Shown one piece after another: positions 17,701 through 29,700 of a stretch of DNA of 37,825 nt. The notes below the pieces were generated by a model, which saw nothing but the letters and a program-made list of their open reading frames with translations, was not told the origin of the DNA and searched no databases. Source of the DNA: a virus. Positions within the stretch are counted from its first letter, which is position 1. Every line of letters starts with the position of its first letter. Both the position numbers and the translations under genes were made by a program. Location: positions 1 to 37,825 of IMG/VR virus record IMGVR_UViG_3300047510_000932. One strand, written 5' to 3'.

Positions 17701-20700
17701 GCTGTTCTGTCAAACTTGATTCTTATTGAAGGTGTTCTTACCAGTCCGTTGCCTAGTATGGCACTAGCTAAGGCCGGTACGCCTGTGTCGTTCTGCGGTC
17801 CTTCTATTACTACTCTAGGTGTTGTAATATACCCTTGACCCGGATTGGTTACTTCAATCTTAGTAATGCGTCCATAACCTAAGTATGCACGAGCTGTAGC
17901 CCCAGTGCCTTCACTGCTTTCTAAGCGTATTTTAGGTTCGCCGGTATATCCACTGCCAGGATTAGCTATGCGTATTTCTTTTACGCCATAACCTATGTTA
18001 TCCGCCCAATGCTTGCGTGGATATTCGTTAGCAAGAGAATTGGCACCAAACAATACACCGTCACGTATAACTGCACGACTAGCTTCTATACGTTTAGTCA
18101 ACTCATCATAGTAAGGTGCATTATCAAAGTCTGTTACACTGCTGTTGGTATTGTCTAGACTGTTATACGAACTTACAAACTCTCTTATTTTGGTGCTGTA
18201 TGGTTTTACTTCTTCGACATAAGCTTGATAACTAGGTAGCTTATTGTTTTCAAAATTTATCTTTTGTTCAAGCGCACCTAGATTATGTTTAACATTCACA
18301 AAACTAGTTTTGAACATCCAATCAACTCTTGGCTGTTCTGCTAGAATATAACGCAAGCTTGCAAAAAACAGTTGATTGTATTCTACAGCAAGATCAGTAA
18401 TCAATATGTTGTCACGCAGTGTTTCTAGTATGATTCTCAACTCTTTGGCAGGATTATTATCATAGAACCAGCTGTCAAAGCTGCGATTATCAAATCCGAC
18501 TGTATTCTTAGAATAATCATACAAGCTGTCTTTAAACTGTATTGTACCATTTTGACGACCTATAGTCTTATAGTTTATGGTATAATCTTCTGTACGCTCG
18601 CTGGCAACTTTTTCTAACAGCAGCCAGCCGCCACTACCTACGTTTTTGATCTTTACTATATCGCCTACTAGATCATCTAGACTGCTCAATAGATAAGCAC
18701 CATCAACTTCGTAATCAATGTTTGTAAACTGATTGTAGCTTTCTGCATACCAGTCAACATAGTTCCAGTACAAGCTTACATCGTAATCTTGTAGGCTGCT
18801 TCTAAACCATGAGTTAGTGTTGTTGTTCCATGAGTAAAGTGCCCATTTACCGTTTAGTGTTTCATCACTATTTACTAGGACAGTGAATCTTCTTACGTTA
18901 ACTAGTGTGTTTTCGTCATATCCCGAACCGTCATTAACTACTTCTGCTGCAATTACTTGTCCTAGATTATTAATTGTTAGTTCAACTTCTGCATTTACTC
19001 CGCTGCCAACTATTTCAATGCTAGGAGCAACTTTGTACCCGCGTCCGCTTTCTGTGATGTCTACTCTAATCAAACGACCATTCAATACTACAGGTCTCAG
19101 TCTAGCAGGTGTTACTTTGTTTGTACTTACAAATCGTAGATCAGCATAAGTGTCAACTGACAGATCATACAATTTTGTAGCTGTAGATGGCTGTGGTTCT
19201 TTTTCGAACAGTCTGTCAATATCATATTGATCCACTATTAGATTTTGAGATATTACAAGATTTACACGCTCTATAGCTTGCTTGAGTGCTTCTATGCGAT
19301 TTACAAACATGCCCTGTCTTGGACGATTCTGTATACCATAGCGTTTAGCAGCCGGTATGTTTGGATCTGGTACAGGTCTGTTGTTGGTGTCAACACCTAT
19401 CAAGCTATCAAACCACTTGCGTTCAACGTCAGGATCTGGTCTGCTGCGGTCTAACCCGTCTGACATCAATAGGTACTGCGCATGTGTGTTTTGTTCTTTT
19501 TGCGGTCCTGTGCTATAACGTATGTTTAGTACTAAGTCATCTGAAGTTACTAGATTTTCAAAGTTGTTTACTACAAACTTATTTTCACTTAGGAAGCTAA
19601 CAAATCTATAGCCTTGTTCTCTTGGTCTAGCAACTAGATTAGCCATTTCAAAAGTGCTAATAAGTCTGTCTCTGCTTACTGGTACAGTTTTCTTATTCTG
19701 TACCCAGAAGTAATATTTGACACTAAAAGTTTGGCCAACATCGTCATAAGTTAATCTAGCACTATATTTGGCGTCACTATAAACAGATGTACCACTTATT
19801 GCTCTATCAACTCCTGCATCAGTGTCTGCTAGCTGATCCCATTGACTCGGTAGTAAATCGCTTTCTACCCATTCGTAAATGTCAATAGTTGCTGCTGGCA
19901 TCAAACGGTTCCATTCGTTCTTTTGGAACGCAGTTGATCCTTGATATGGGAAAGCAAATCTAGCAGTATTAATGTTCCACCAAGTTTGGCCTACGTGTTC
20001 TGCACCCCAGTATCTTGAAGGATCAACTGTTGTGTCAGTTAAATCGCCAACATTGTATACCGCAGGATCAAATCCTATCTTGTAAGTTAACTCTTGTTCT
20101 ACAACACCCGGGATCTTGCCTTGTATTGGATCAACATAATCAATGTAACTAACAATCTGATTAGTACGCTTGTTGTAAAGGAATATGCCTTCTATTCTAG
20201 AGATGTCAACAGGTGTAACACTTGATCTTAGTGTATTCCAAGCATAAACACCTTTTGGCTTTCTGTAATCAACTACGATACCTTTTGAAGTTTCGTTAGA
20301 CGCATGTGACGGCACACCCACATAAACATGATTATCATTAGCTAACAGTGTTTCACCAAACTCTGACTGTGCAGAATCGTAGCGGAACTGTTCGCTATAA
20401 ACTAATCTATTGTTAAGTTCTTCAAATATATAAACTACACCTGTATCTAGTTTAATGTTTCTAAAATTAGTAAAGTTGTTGTCAAACACAGTTGCGCCGC
20501 TGTCAAAAGTAGCAGGTATTCTTTGATCGCCATTTAAACTAGATACTACAAGGTTATCTTCACCAAAACTAATGTCATAACCAAACTGTTCACTTTCTTC
20601 ATTGTTTGGCGGTGTTAATGTTTGACTTAACACAAACTCGCCGTCTACTTGATTGTAAACATACACTTGACCTTGATTAGTTTTTATAACATCATCTAAA

Positions 20701-23700
20701 GGAGCACTGATAGCAAACTGTGTTCCGCTCGGACGTATGCTAATTTTTCTTGCCCAATCAGTTGTGTTTTGTAATTCAGGAGCATCAATGATTTGATCCA
20801 ACAGGTATTTGTCGCCAGTTTCTCTGTATACCAATACCTTAGTTTCACTAGTGCTGCTGGCATTAACTAGTTCAGCAGTGATTACGATAACTTGTGCATC
20901 TCTGCTTACATCAAATGCGTTGCTAAACTGTGCAATATTAGTTACTGGATCAAACACATCTTCATTGTAAGCATTTACACCAGTTAGATTTGGTAGATAT
21001 CCTACATAATCAATCAACTCACTAAGTTCTTGCCATAGAGCAGTATTAAATGGTTCATCTGCTGCTATGTTAGTCTGTGCTTGATAGAATTTACTGTTGT
21101 ATCGTACAATACTTCCTGTTGCATATCCGTAGCTGTTATCCCAGTCACCTCTGTAGTTGACATCTTTTCCTCTACGCCAGCTAATATTATTCCAATAGAT
21201 TGGATCTTGTATTCTGTTCTCAGTCTCTGACACATTCTTTCTAGCAACATAGTATTCATCTTTGTAGATTACTATATCACCTTGTGAGTAAGCAGTAAGT
21301 TTATATTCTCCACGGAAACTGTCGCTAGGTTTAGTACCGTGACGGAATATTTCTACGCTGCCAGGATGATCTCTACTGCCATTTCCTATGCTTGACACAA
21401 ACAGTGTATAATAGTTGTTGACCTGTTTAATTTTAACAGTTTTACCAAACCCTCTGTTTGCAGTTCCGTATTCGCTTACAAACAGCTTTTTAAACCTGTA
21501 TCTGCCGTCTGGTAGTTTGCGGAATATGGCCACTGCGCCTTCGCCTGCAGGTCCTGCTGTGCCAAACTCATCAGCAGGAATGTGGTAGACCTGTGTATAA
21601 TCCTTGTTGAGGCTGAACGGTGTGTTAGGTTCACGAGCTATACCTGATTCTACTGTTTCGTCAAAGAAGAAATATTCTTCATCTACTACAGGAGGAATAG
21701 CATTCCATGCTCTTGTATCTGTAAAGTTTACTGTGTTTTGGAATACTATGAGTTTACCAACCTGTGCTGTTCCTACCACAATATCATTATTAGGAGAGTT
21801 AACAGTTCCCATAACACGATCGACATCACCCGGTCCTCTAATTGAGTTGTTGGCATTGCGTCTTATTTCGTAACGACCAATATTGTTTTGTTGTGCCCAC
21901 GTGCCTGAGAGAACTTTTACATAAACTCTGACGCTGTTAAAGTTGCGCTGTAAGTAAACAACTTCAGCACTACTAGTTGTTATGCTAGTAAGAGCTAGGC
22001 CGCCTGTGCCGTCTCTAGGAGTTTGAACGTCTTCAATTATGTCTCCTATTTGAGGTTCAAAAGGAAAACCACTAAAGTCAAATCTCGTAAATTCAAAATC
22101 AATGTATCCGTCCCACAGATCATAGACAGTTTGTGTTTTGTTAGTAACAGTGTAGTTTCCAGTAATACCAGCAAGATCAAGTGTGTTGGTTAAGTCTCTG
22201 TTATCAAGATCATACATGCGGAATTCAAAACTGTCTCCTGCTGTCAATGTATCAGTAAAGATTTTTCCAGCTCTAACAACCCAAAGATCTGAAGGTATGT
22301 TTTGTTCTGTTCCGTTCACACCGTCTGCGCCTGCAGGGTCTCCTCTATAGGCTAACTGAGTTACAAAACTAACTCTATCTCTGTTTAAAACATAGTTACC
22401 TATAACACCTATAGTATCTTGAACATTATAGTAAGCATTTAGCGATCTAGTAGATCCTTGTAGTCTTACATCAGCATATACAAGTCCACGACCTACATCA
22501 TAATAACGACCGTTGTTTGAATAGCTAGGTGTTTCTATATACCAAAAACCGTCAATTGTATCACTAGTATTGTAAGTGTCTTCTTCTGTATAAAACCCTA
22601 CAAAGTCTACTGCTTGTATAAACAATTCGCCACTAATATCAAATGTACCATTGGTATTTTTTAGATAAAGAACTGCACTATCTCTTTTAGTGCTTACATA
22701 AAACACTTCTGCTTGACCAGTATCCGTAGTTACAATATCGCCAACACTGGGTAGTGTAACAAAAGTTTCTACAAAAAATACATGATCTATTTTTTCTATA
22801 ATTTCATGATCTTGTTGTAAAAACTCTGGTGTTATTTGAGGTATTACTCCATCAAACGGAAGAAACACATCCAGTGTTGGGTAAGCATAACTACGTCTGT
22901 TCCAAAATAAGTTTATAGTATCACCAGCTTTAGTGCCTAGATACATGTCTTTAGGAGCACGAACTAACAAGTGATCAACAGTATTGTCTTCAAGCCCTGG
23001 ATCACCTGCTACTAGCAGTGTAAGGCTAGTAGAATCTACGTCTGCACTGTTAGCAATGTTAACGTAGGTATCAAATGTGCTGAACGACTGTGTTGCAATT
23101 TGTGGAAGAATAGTTCTGTTAGCTTTCCACAAGCTGTCACGATATTTTACAATTTCATTTTTGTTATATGTAACATCGGCATCAAAGTTTCCTTTAAATC
23201 TAGTTTTTACACCGCTAGCATCGGGTAATCCTACAACTAAATACTCGCCGTCTTCTGAAACGTCGACACTAGATGCAAATCCACTATTAGTTACAGTATA
23301 GAGATTAGGTTCATCTAGCACTATCTCTTGATCAACGTTGAAGTTGAATGTTTCTTTAGTTCTGCGATAGAAGAATATCTTACCGTTGGCATCACCTGGT
23401 GCTGCTACAAAAATGTTGTTGTTGTCAGGAGTTGCTGCAATGCTTGCACCAAAGTCCTGCACAGTGCTGTCAAAATCAGACAGATTTGATAGAGTTTGAC
23501 GATTTACATAAACAGGTGTGTTTTCAAGAACAGCCCAATCACCGTTGTAGTCATCAACCCATACACGTTGATTGTTGTACAATTTTTCTTGTGCTAGTGC
23601 TGCAAGACCAGTTAGATCGTTAGCTCTTACACTTCTTAGCTTAGTTAAAATGTAGTTTGCTGTGCCAAATGGTGTTATTTCGTTATCTGCAGGAACTTGT

Positions 23701-26700
23701 ATTTTAACAACTTCTAGATCAATGCTATCGACTTTATATATGCTATTAAGATTGTTGTCTTGCGCAGATCTTACACCAACTAGATCGCCAGGTTGAACGT
23801 GGTCCTTGGCCCACTTGTCAAGTAGTAGACTCATTAGAGGTATACCTTGACTGTTAGTTTCTTGGTTGTCCTCTAGTTCAATTACTCTAGCATTAGTAGC
23901 TACATGTTGGTAAACATCCCAAGGAGTTGCACCTACTTCGGTAACCCAAACATATTCACCTAGTCCTAAAAGATTTACGTCACCTGTGTTGAGTTCTTCT
24001 GTAGTGCCTACTATGAATGAAACGTCTTCTTCATTTACGTAGCCTGCTGATCTGATATATTCTTTATCCAGCGGTTTAATCGGAAACGGTTTGTGATTGT
24101 AATCTGCAGGTTTGTCGTACATCTCAAATGGCAAGATGCGATATATTTTGTCAAAGTTTAGAGCAGGTAAACTGTTTACAAGTTCAATAGCCTGTGGTGA
24201 CTCTTGCATTTTATCTTGTTTAAGATTAAACTCTATCTGCTGTACACTATCAACTGCACCAAAACGTCCTACTTGTAGCGCCCATTCTTCAAAAAACTCA
24301 AGACTTTCTTCGCCGGCCGAACTAAGCTTGCCAAACAGTTTTGTAAGTGCATTCTTAGTACCTTTGTCTTGTATCATACCTTGATAGAACTTGTACTGGC
24401 TAACATCGTCGTTAATGATGTTAGCAAGGTACTGGCGCTTTTGATAACCTGTTAAATGTTGTGCCATACGCTGTAGTTCAGCGTCAAATCCATCGGTGTC
24501 TAGGTCATAGAAATCTGTAAACTGGTTGATTCTGTAATCAAAGTTAGTGATCAGTTCTGGCGCTGGCTTTTCATTTAGTCTAAACCAGAAGTTACTATTA
24601 AAATCTTTACTACCGGAAACATTTTCAGTAGCCACATAGTAAAACTGTTTATACTTAACCAAGCTACCTATAGCATAATCTCGCCACTGTGTCCATTCTG
24701 TGGTTATTGCTTCGTCGTATACAAAACCAGGAATATTTAGGCCGCCGTTCCAGTTGTCTGAACGATAACCTGCTACTTTAATTCTGTCTCTGCGATAGCC
24801 TGTGCTAGGCTGGTAAACAATATCGTTAAATATTGTGCGATTGTCTAGTAGTACTACGTGTTCTTTTTGTACTAAGGGCAATGCTATTGAGTAAAGCCCT
24901 TCGTCTGTGTTTACAGTTTCTAAACCAAAACTGTTTTGATCTCTTAACAAGCTGCCAAACTCTCTAGGCAGTGATTGACCGTCTGCTTGAAGTATACTGT
25001 AATTGTAAAACTTGTCGTAAATGTCATCAACAACAGCATAATCTCTTTGGAAAAAGAATCTATTAGCTGCCGGCGATATTGTAATCACAGTGCCGCTGGC
25101 CCAACCTTGTGTGGTCCAGAACAAGAACTCTCTTGCTGCTGAATCCCAGTTGTTAACACGACCTTCGTTTTCTACAAAGTTAAAATCAAATCCTATATCT
25201 TCTAGTCTAGCACCATATCCTAATAAAAAGTCAACTACTGCCTGGCTGTTTGCTAGTAACGTTCCGTATGGTATTGATCTAACTTGTGTATTTTCAAAAG
25301 TTCGCTTAAACTCTGCTGTTTTTCCGCCAACAATAGGTAATACTGGTAATCGTGCTAGGTTATCAGTGTCAAAAGTGTTGCCTGACGTAAAAGTTGCCGT
25401 TGCTCTATAGAAGGCATTGGTATTTTGTATAATTTGACCTTCTTGGTATCTAGTATTTGATCGCCATTCTGAAGCAGTTTCTGAGATTCCGCCTACTGTT
25501 ACAGAAACACCACTAGTACCTGTTCTAGGTGCATAGTATTCAAAGAACGGAGCATCGTTGTTATAACCTCTCACAACAAATCCGTTGGCTACCTTTTCTA
25601 CTGCTACACCGCTATAAACTGCTAGATCAACAGGAGAACTAGTATTGAATACTATTTTATAGTTTTCCTGAGGTACAAACACGCCGCCTTCAAACGTTGC
25701 AGCAGGCGATCTGCTTTCAAGTATTAGATTTAACTTTTGTGTGTCAGTAAATCCACCTAGTTTAAAGCCTAGCTGATTTGTCAAACTTGTAAGTTGTGTT
25801 TGATAGTCACTATATACTGCTAGTATGTCACTAGCTACTAGATTGTAAATGTAGTTTACAAAACCAGCAGTTAATATTCTTTGATTGTCAGAAATTGTAT
25901 TAGGAAATACAATGTCTAGATTTGATATTGGTTTACTCGACGCTGCGTAAACCTTTTGACCTGCTAAGTTTTTAGAAATTCTGCTAACGTCAAACCCCGA
26001 GCCCATAGTTTGGGCAGGCTTGTTTAAGAGCAAGCTTGTAATTACAGCAAATGGATACTGCGAACTTCTTCGCCATGCTGTTTCTACAGGTGCTTCATCT
26101 CCAAAGTTAAAGTTACCTGTACTTAATCTCGGTACAAAGTTTTTAACATAACTAGATGCCAATGGTGATTTTAAGCGGCCTTGATCATCTACAGGAATAA
26201 AGTTTACTAGACCAGGTCTAGTAAACTTAGCACGAACTACTGTTTCTTTATTTGGCTCTCTTACGATACCTTGTTCTAAGTCTCTCCACATTATTAAGTT
26301 ATCGCTAGTGTACGGAGCAGGTCCATACACTGTGTTCCACCACTCAGGTTTAATAGCAAATCCTATCATTTCCCATGGATGACTGTGAGGACGGTCTGTG
26401 TCAAACGCACGTTTGTACACGCCTCTCCAAAATCCCGGTATCAGTTTGCCTTGAGGATTATTAGCATTTGAATAGTTGAATGTAAACTCGTTTAGTCTAT
26501 CATAAAAGAAATTGTCAGTATAATCGTTATCTACTAACTTCAGCCATTGGGTAAAATCTGTTAGCAAGCTTCTGTCAATTTCAGTTTTAGAGAACTCACT
26601 AGTTCTAAAATCGCCGCCAAGGAAACTGTAGATATCTGTTATGTCTTCTGACCATTCAACCTTGATGTTATTAAATATTCTATTTTCTAGTTCTATTAGT

Positions 26701-29700
26701 AGATTATCTCTATAGTCAAGATAAGCTCTAATATAGCTGCCGTCGTGACCTCTCACAAAAGGTATACCTACAGGATAAGCATCTATTTCTATGTTATCTT
26801 GGCCGCCTCTAGTATTTTGGGCATTTACTGCCATATACAACGTTCTATTAAGACCTTTAAACTGATACGATTCGACTACTCCTGTGCCGCCAAGTGCTTG
26901 ATCTGCTGCTCGTGCTGCCGAACGTGTAGTATAAACAGGATAGAACCAACCTCTAGTACCTGCTAGAATTGGACCAACGTCAACTTCTCCATAAATCTTG
27001 TATGGGCCTGTAGTGCTAGGTTCTTCAGTTTGATAAGTGTCGTCTATAGTCAGTTCAGGTTCATACTTAGGGAATAGGCCTAGTTTAGAAGGAGTTGGAG
27101 CAATGAAGCTACCGTCAGTTGTAGAGTATTCAACTATTTCGATTATGTCGCCTTCTTGTTGGCCTGCACTGATCAGTGCATAACCGTCTGTGTTAAATGT
27201 GTAGTCTCTGCTGTGTATCAGTTGACGACCGTTTAGATATATTAATACACTAGCTGAACTAACTGTTGACAGTGAGAATGTTCTACTAAGAGCATAAAAA
27301 ATTGACCTAGAATCTAAAACTTCATATTCTATTCTGTTGAGAGGTCCATAACCTATCATGTCTGAGAAATAGAAAGGCTGACTTTTAATTTTGTCCTTGT
27401 TAATATCCGCTAGTATTTTGTCAACATGTATTCTTGTTTCGCCATCAAATCCCAATGTTTCAGCAGTTTCTAAAAACACACGTTTAAACTTGGCATATTC
27501 ATCTCTGCTGTATCTTAGTGCTTTAAAAATATTGTAATCTTTAGTAGTTAAGTGATAGAGAGGTAAGTTGATAGGTCCGGTGTGCTTAACAAACTTCTTA
27601 CCGTAAGCGTCAACGTTGCCTAAGTCTCTTAGATTGCTAGTTCCCGGAAATACACCACTGAAACTGTTAATTTCTTCAATCATACTGTCTACATGATCAA
27701 TAACTTCACCTAACGTAAACTCTGTTACATCTTGATTTTGCGGGTTGCGTTCTAAGTTATGCGGGAACTCGTAGTAGCCGTTGGCATTTTTTTCTGTGGC
27801 GCTGCGAGTTTTAATGACTACTACATCGCCTTCGTTTAGATTATTGTAGAAACGAACAAATGCCCTGGCATCAGTTCTGTCAACTTCATAATCTTGTAGT
27901 TTTACTTTTAGACTATTGTTGACTTGTACAATAACTTTAAGGTCGTTAAGATTGCCTGCCTTATCATAGACATCTATTTCAAAGTTATTTAAAACAAGTT
28001 CGTCTGCTACATACTGTCTTACTACATATTGTTTACTAGTTGATGCTACACTCGACCAGCCATTAACCCAAGCAAAGTCAATTCTATTGTTGTATTTTCG
28101 TAGATTAGCAGTATCAGTAGTCACAGTCACAATGCCGCTATCAGTTTGAACTGTAAAACTGTCAGTGAGTAGATTGAAGTCGAACAGTATATCGCCGCTG
28201 TTTTCAATATTTCTATAGGTTAAAGGAAATCCTAGTTCAGGATCAACAGTGCCAGTGCCTTGTCTATAGCTAAAAAGTTTTGTTCCTCTGAATGTTGCGC
28301 TGTCAAAAACATTAGTGTCAGCAAATTCGTTTCCTTGCGGACAGCAAAGGTCAAACATAGGAGGTTGGTTACGCTGTGTTTTTTCTTGTGCTAGACGCCA
28401 ATCTGTGCCGTTATAGTAGAATGTTTGGCCAGCATATTTGTTGCCTTGGGTAATAAACACAGTTTCGTTTTCTAGCGGTTCACTGTCAGCAGTTTCTACT
28501 AGACTAATCTGTCTACGATTCCCTATTTGTATAAAGTTAACTTGATATATTTTACCACGTACTAGTATGTCAGTATCTGCTGTAAATAATATTCTCATTC
28601 CATCAGCAAAGTCAATACCGTCTACGTTGTAACCTATTTGCCCTTCTATTGTAGAAAATACATCTTTAGTAAAAACGTCTACTAGATCAACATCGCGCTT
28701 GGCTTCTGTACCAAAGTTGTAAAGTTTTAAGCCAGCCTCAAACTCAATAATAGGACGTTTGGCTCTAGATTCTTCGTCAATGTTTACAGGTAGATTGTTG
28801 CGTAAGAAACTAGTTTCTACTACAGTTCGGTGGAACCAACGATTATAGCGACTCCAAGCATTTTTATCTTGTGCTGCTCTGTTAATAACAATATAATCTT
28901 TTTCAGCTGGAAATGAACTAGCATTAGCAAACGGTAATATGTCAAATGCATCAGCATCAAATGGTACTAATTTATTTTGAGAATAGGCTGCTGGAATTGT
29001 AAGATCAATGTCTTTGACTAGACGTATTTTGTCTCCAACACCTTCTACATACCATGAGTTGTTGCTGTATTCGGCAGGTGCAACGTCTCCTGTAAACTCT
29101 AGTTTCATACCATTTGACAGTTCTATACCATCAGCAGTACGGTATGTTTTCTTGCCTAATATGTCAGCAACTACATCAAGAAATGTGTTTTCTTCAACAT
29201 CATAAATTCTAAACAATCCGCTAGTGTCAATATTGTTTTTACTAATATAGTACAGTCTATCAGGAGCATTGGCAGGAATAGTAAATTCTATTGTGCCTTT
29301 TTCTATGTAAACAGTAGCAACTTCTTCTCCATCTTCGCCCAGTTTGCGAATACCATCAGGATACAATGTACTAACGTTTTCATCTTCTTCAAAGGTTACA
29401 CTACCGCTGCTAGGCAATATAATAAAGTCGCCTTGGTCATATTCGTTACCGTAGAGTATGCCATCAAACAATCCACTTGCTCGCAAGCCTTCTCTACCTG
29501 CAGTTAGTATAGCAGCACCCGGCGTGAATGTTCTGCTAATAGCAAAAGCAATAGGATGTCCAGGGGTATCTATTTCAAATCTGTAGGTTTGACCTCTGTA
29601 GAGTTTTAGTGTTGGATTTCTAACAAAACCGTCGTTAAAAATATATGCTGTGTTGTCATCTTCTACTACAGTTGTAACAGTATAAGTGCTAACTATTGTT

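Noticed and set aside
21065-21259. Second minus-strand frame inside the giant gene (64 codons)
   Set aside because: Fully contained in another frame of a clear coding region, no ribosome site; treated as chance.
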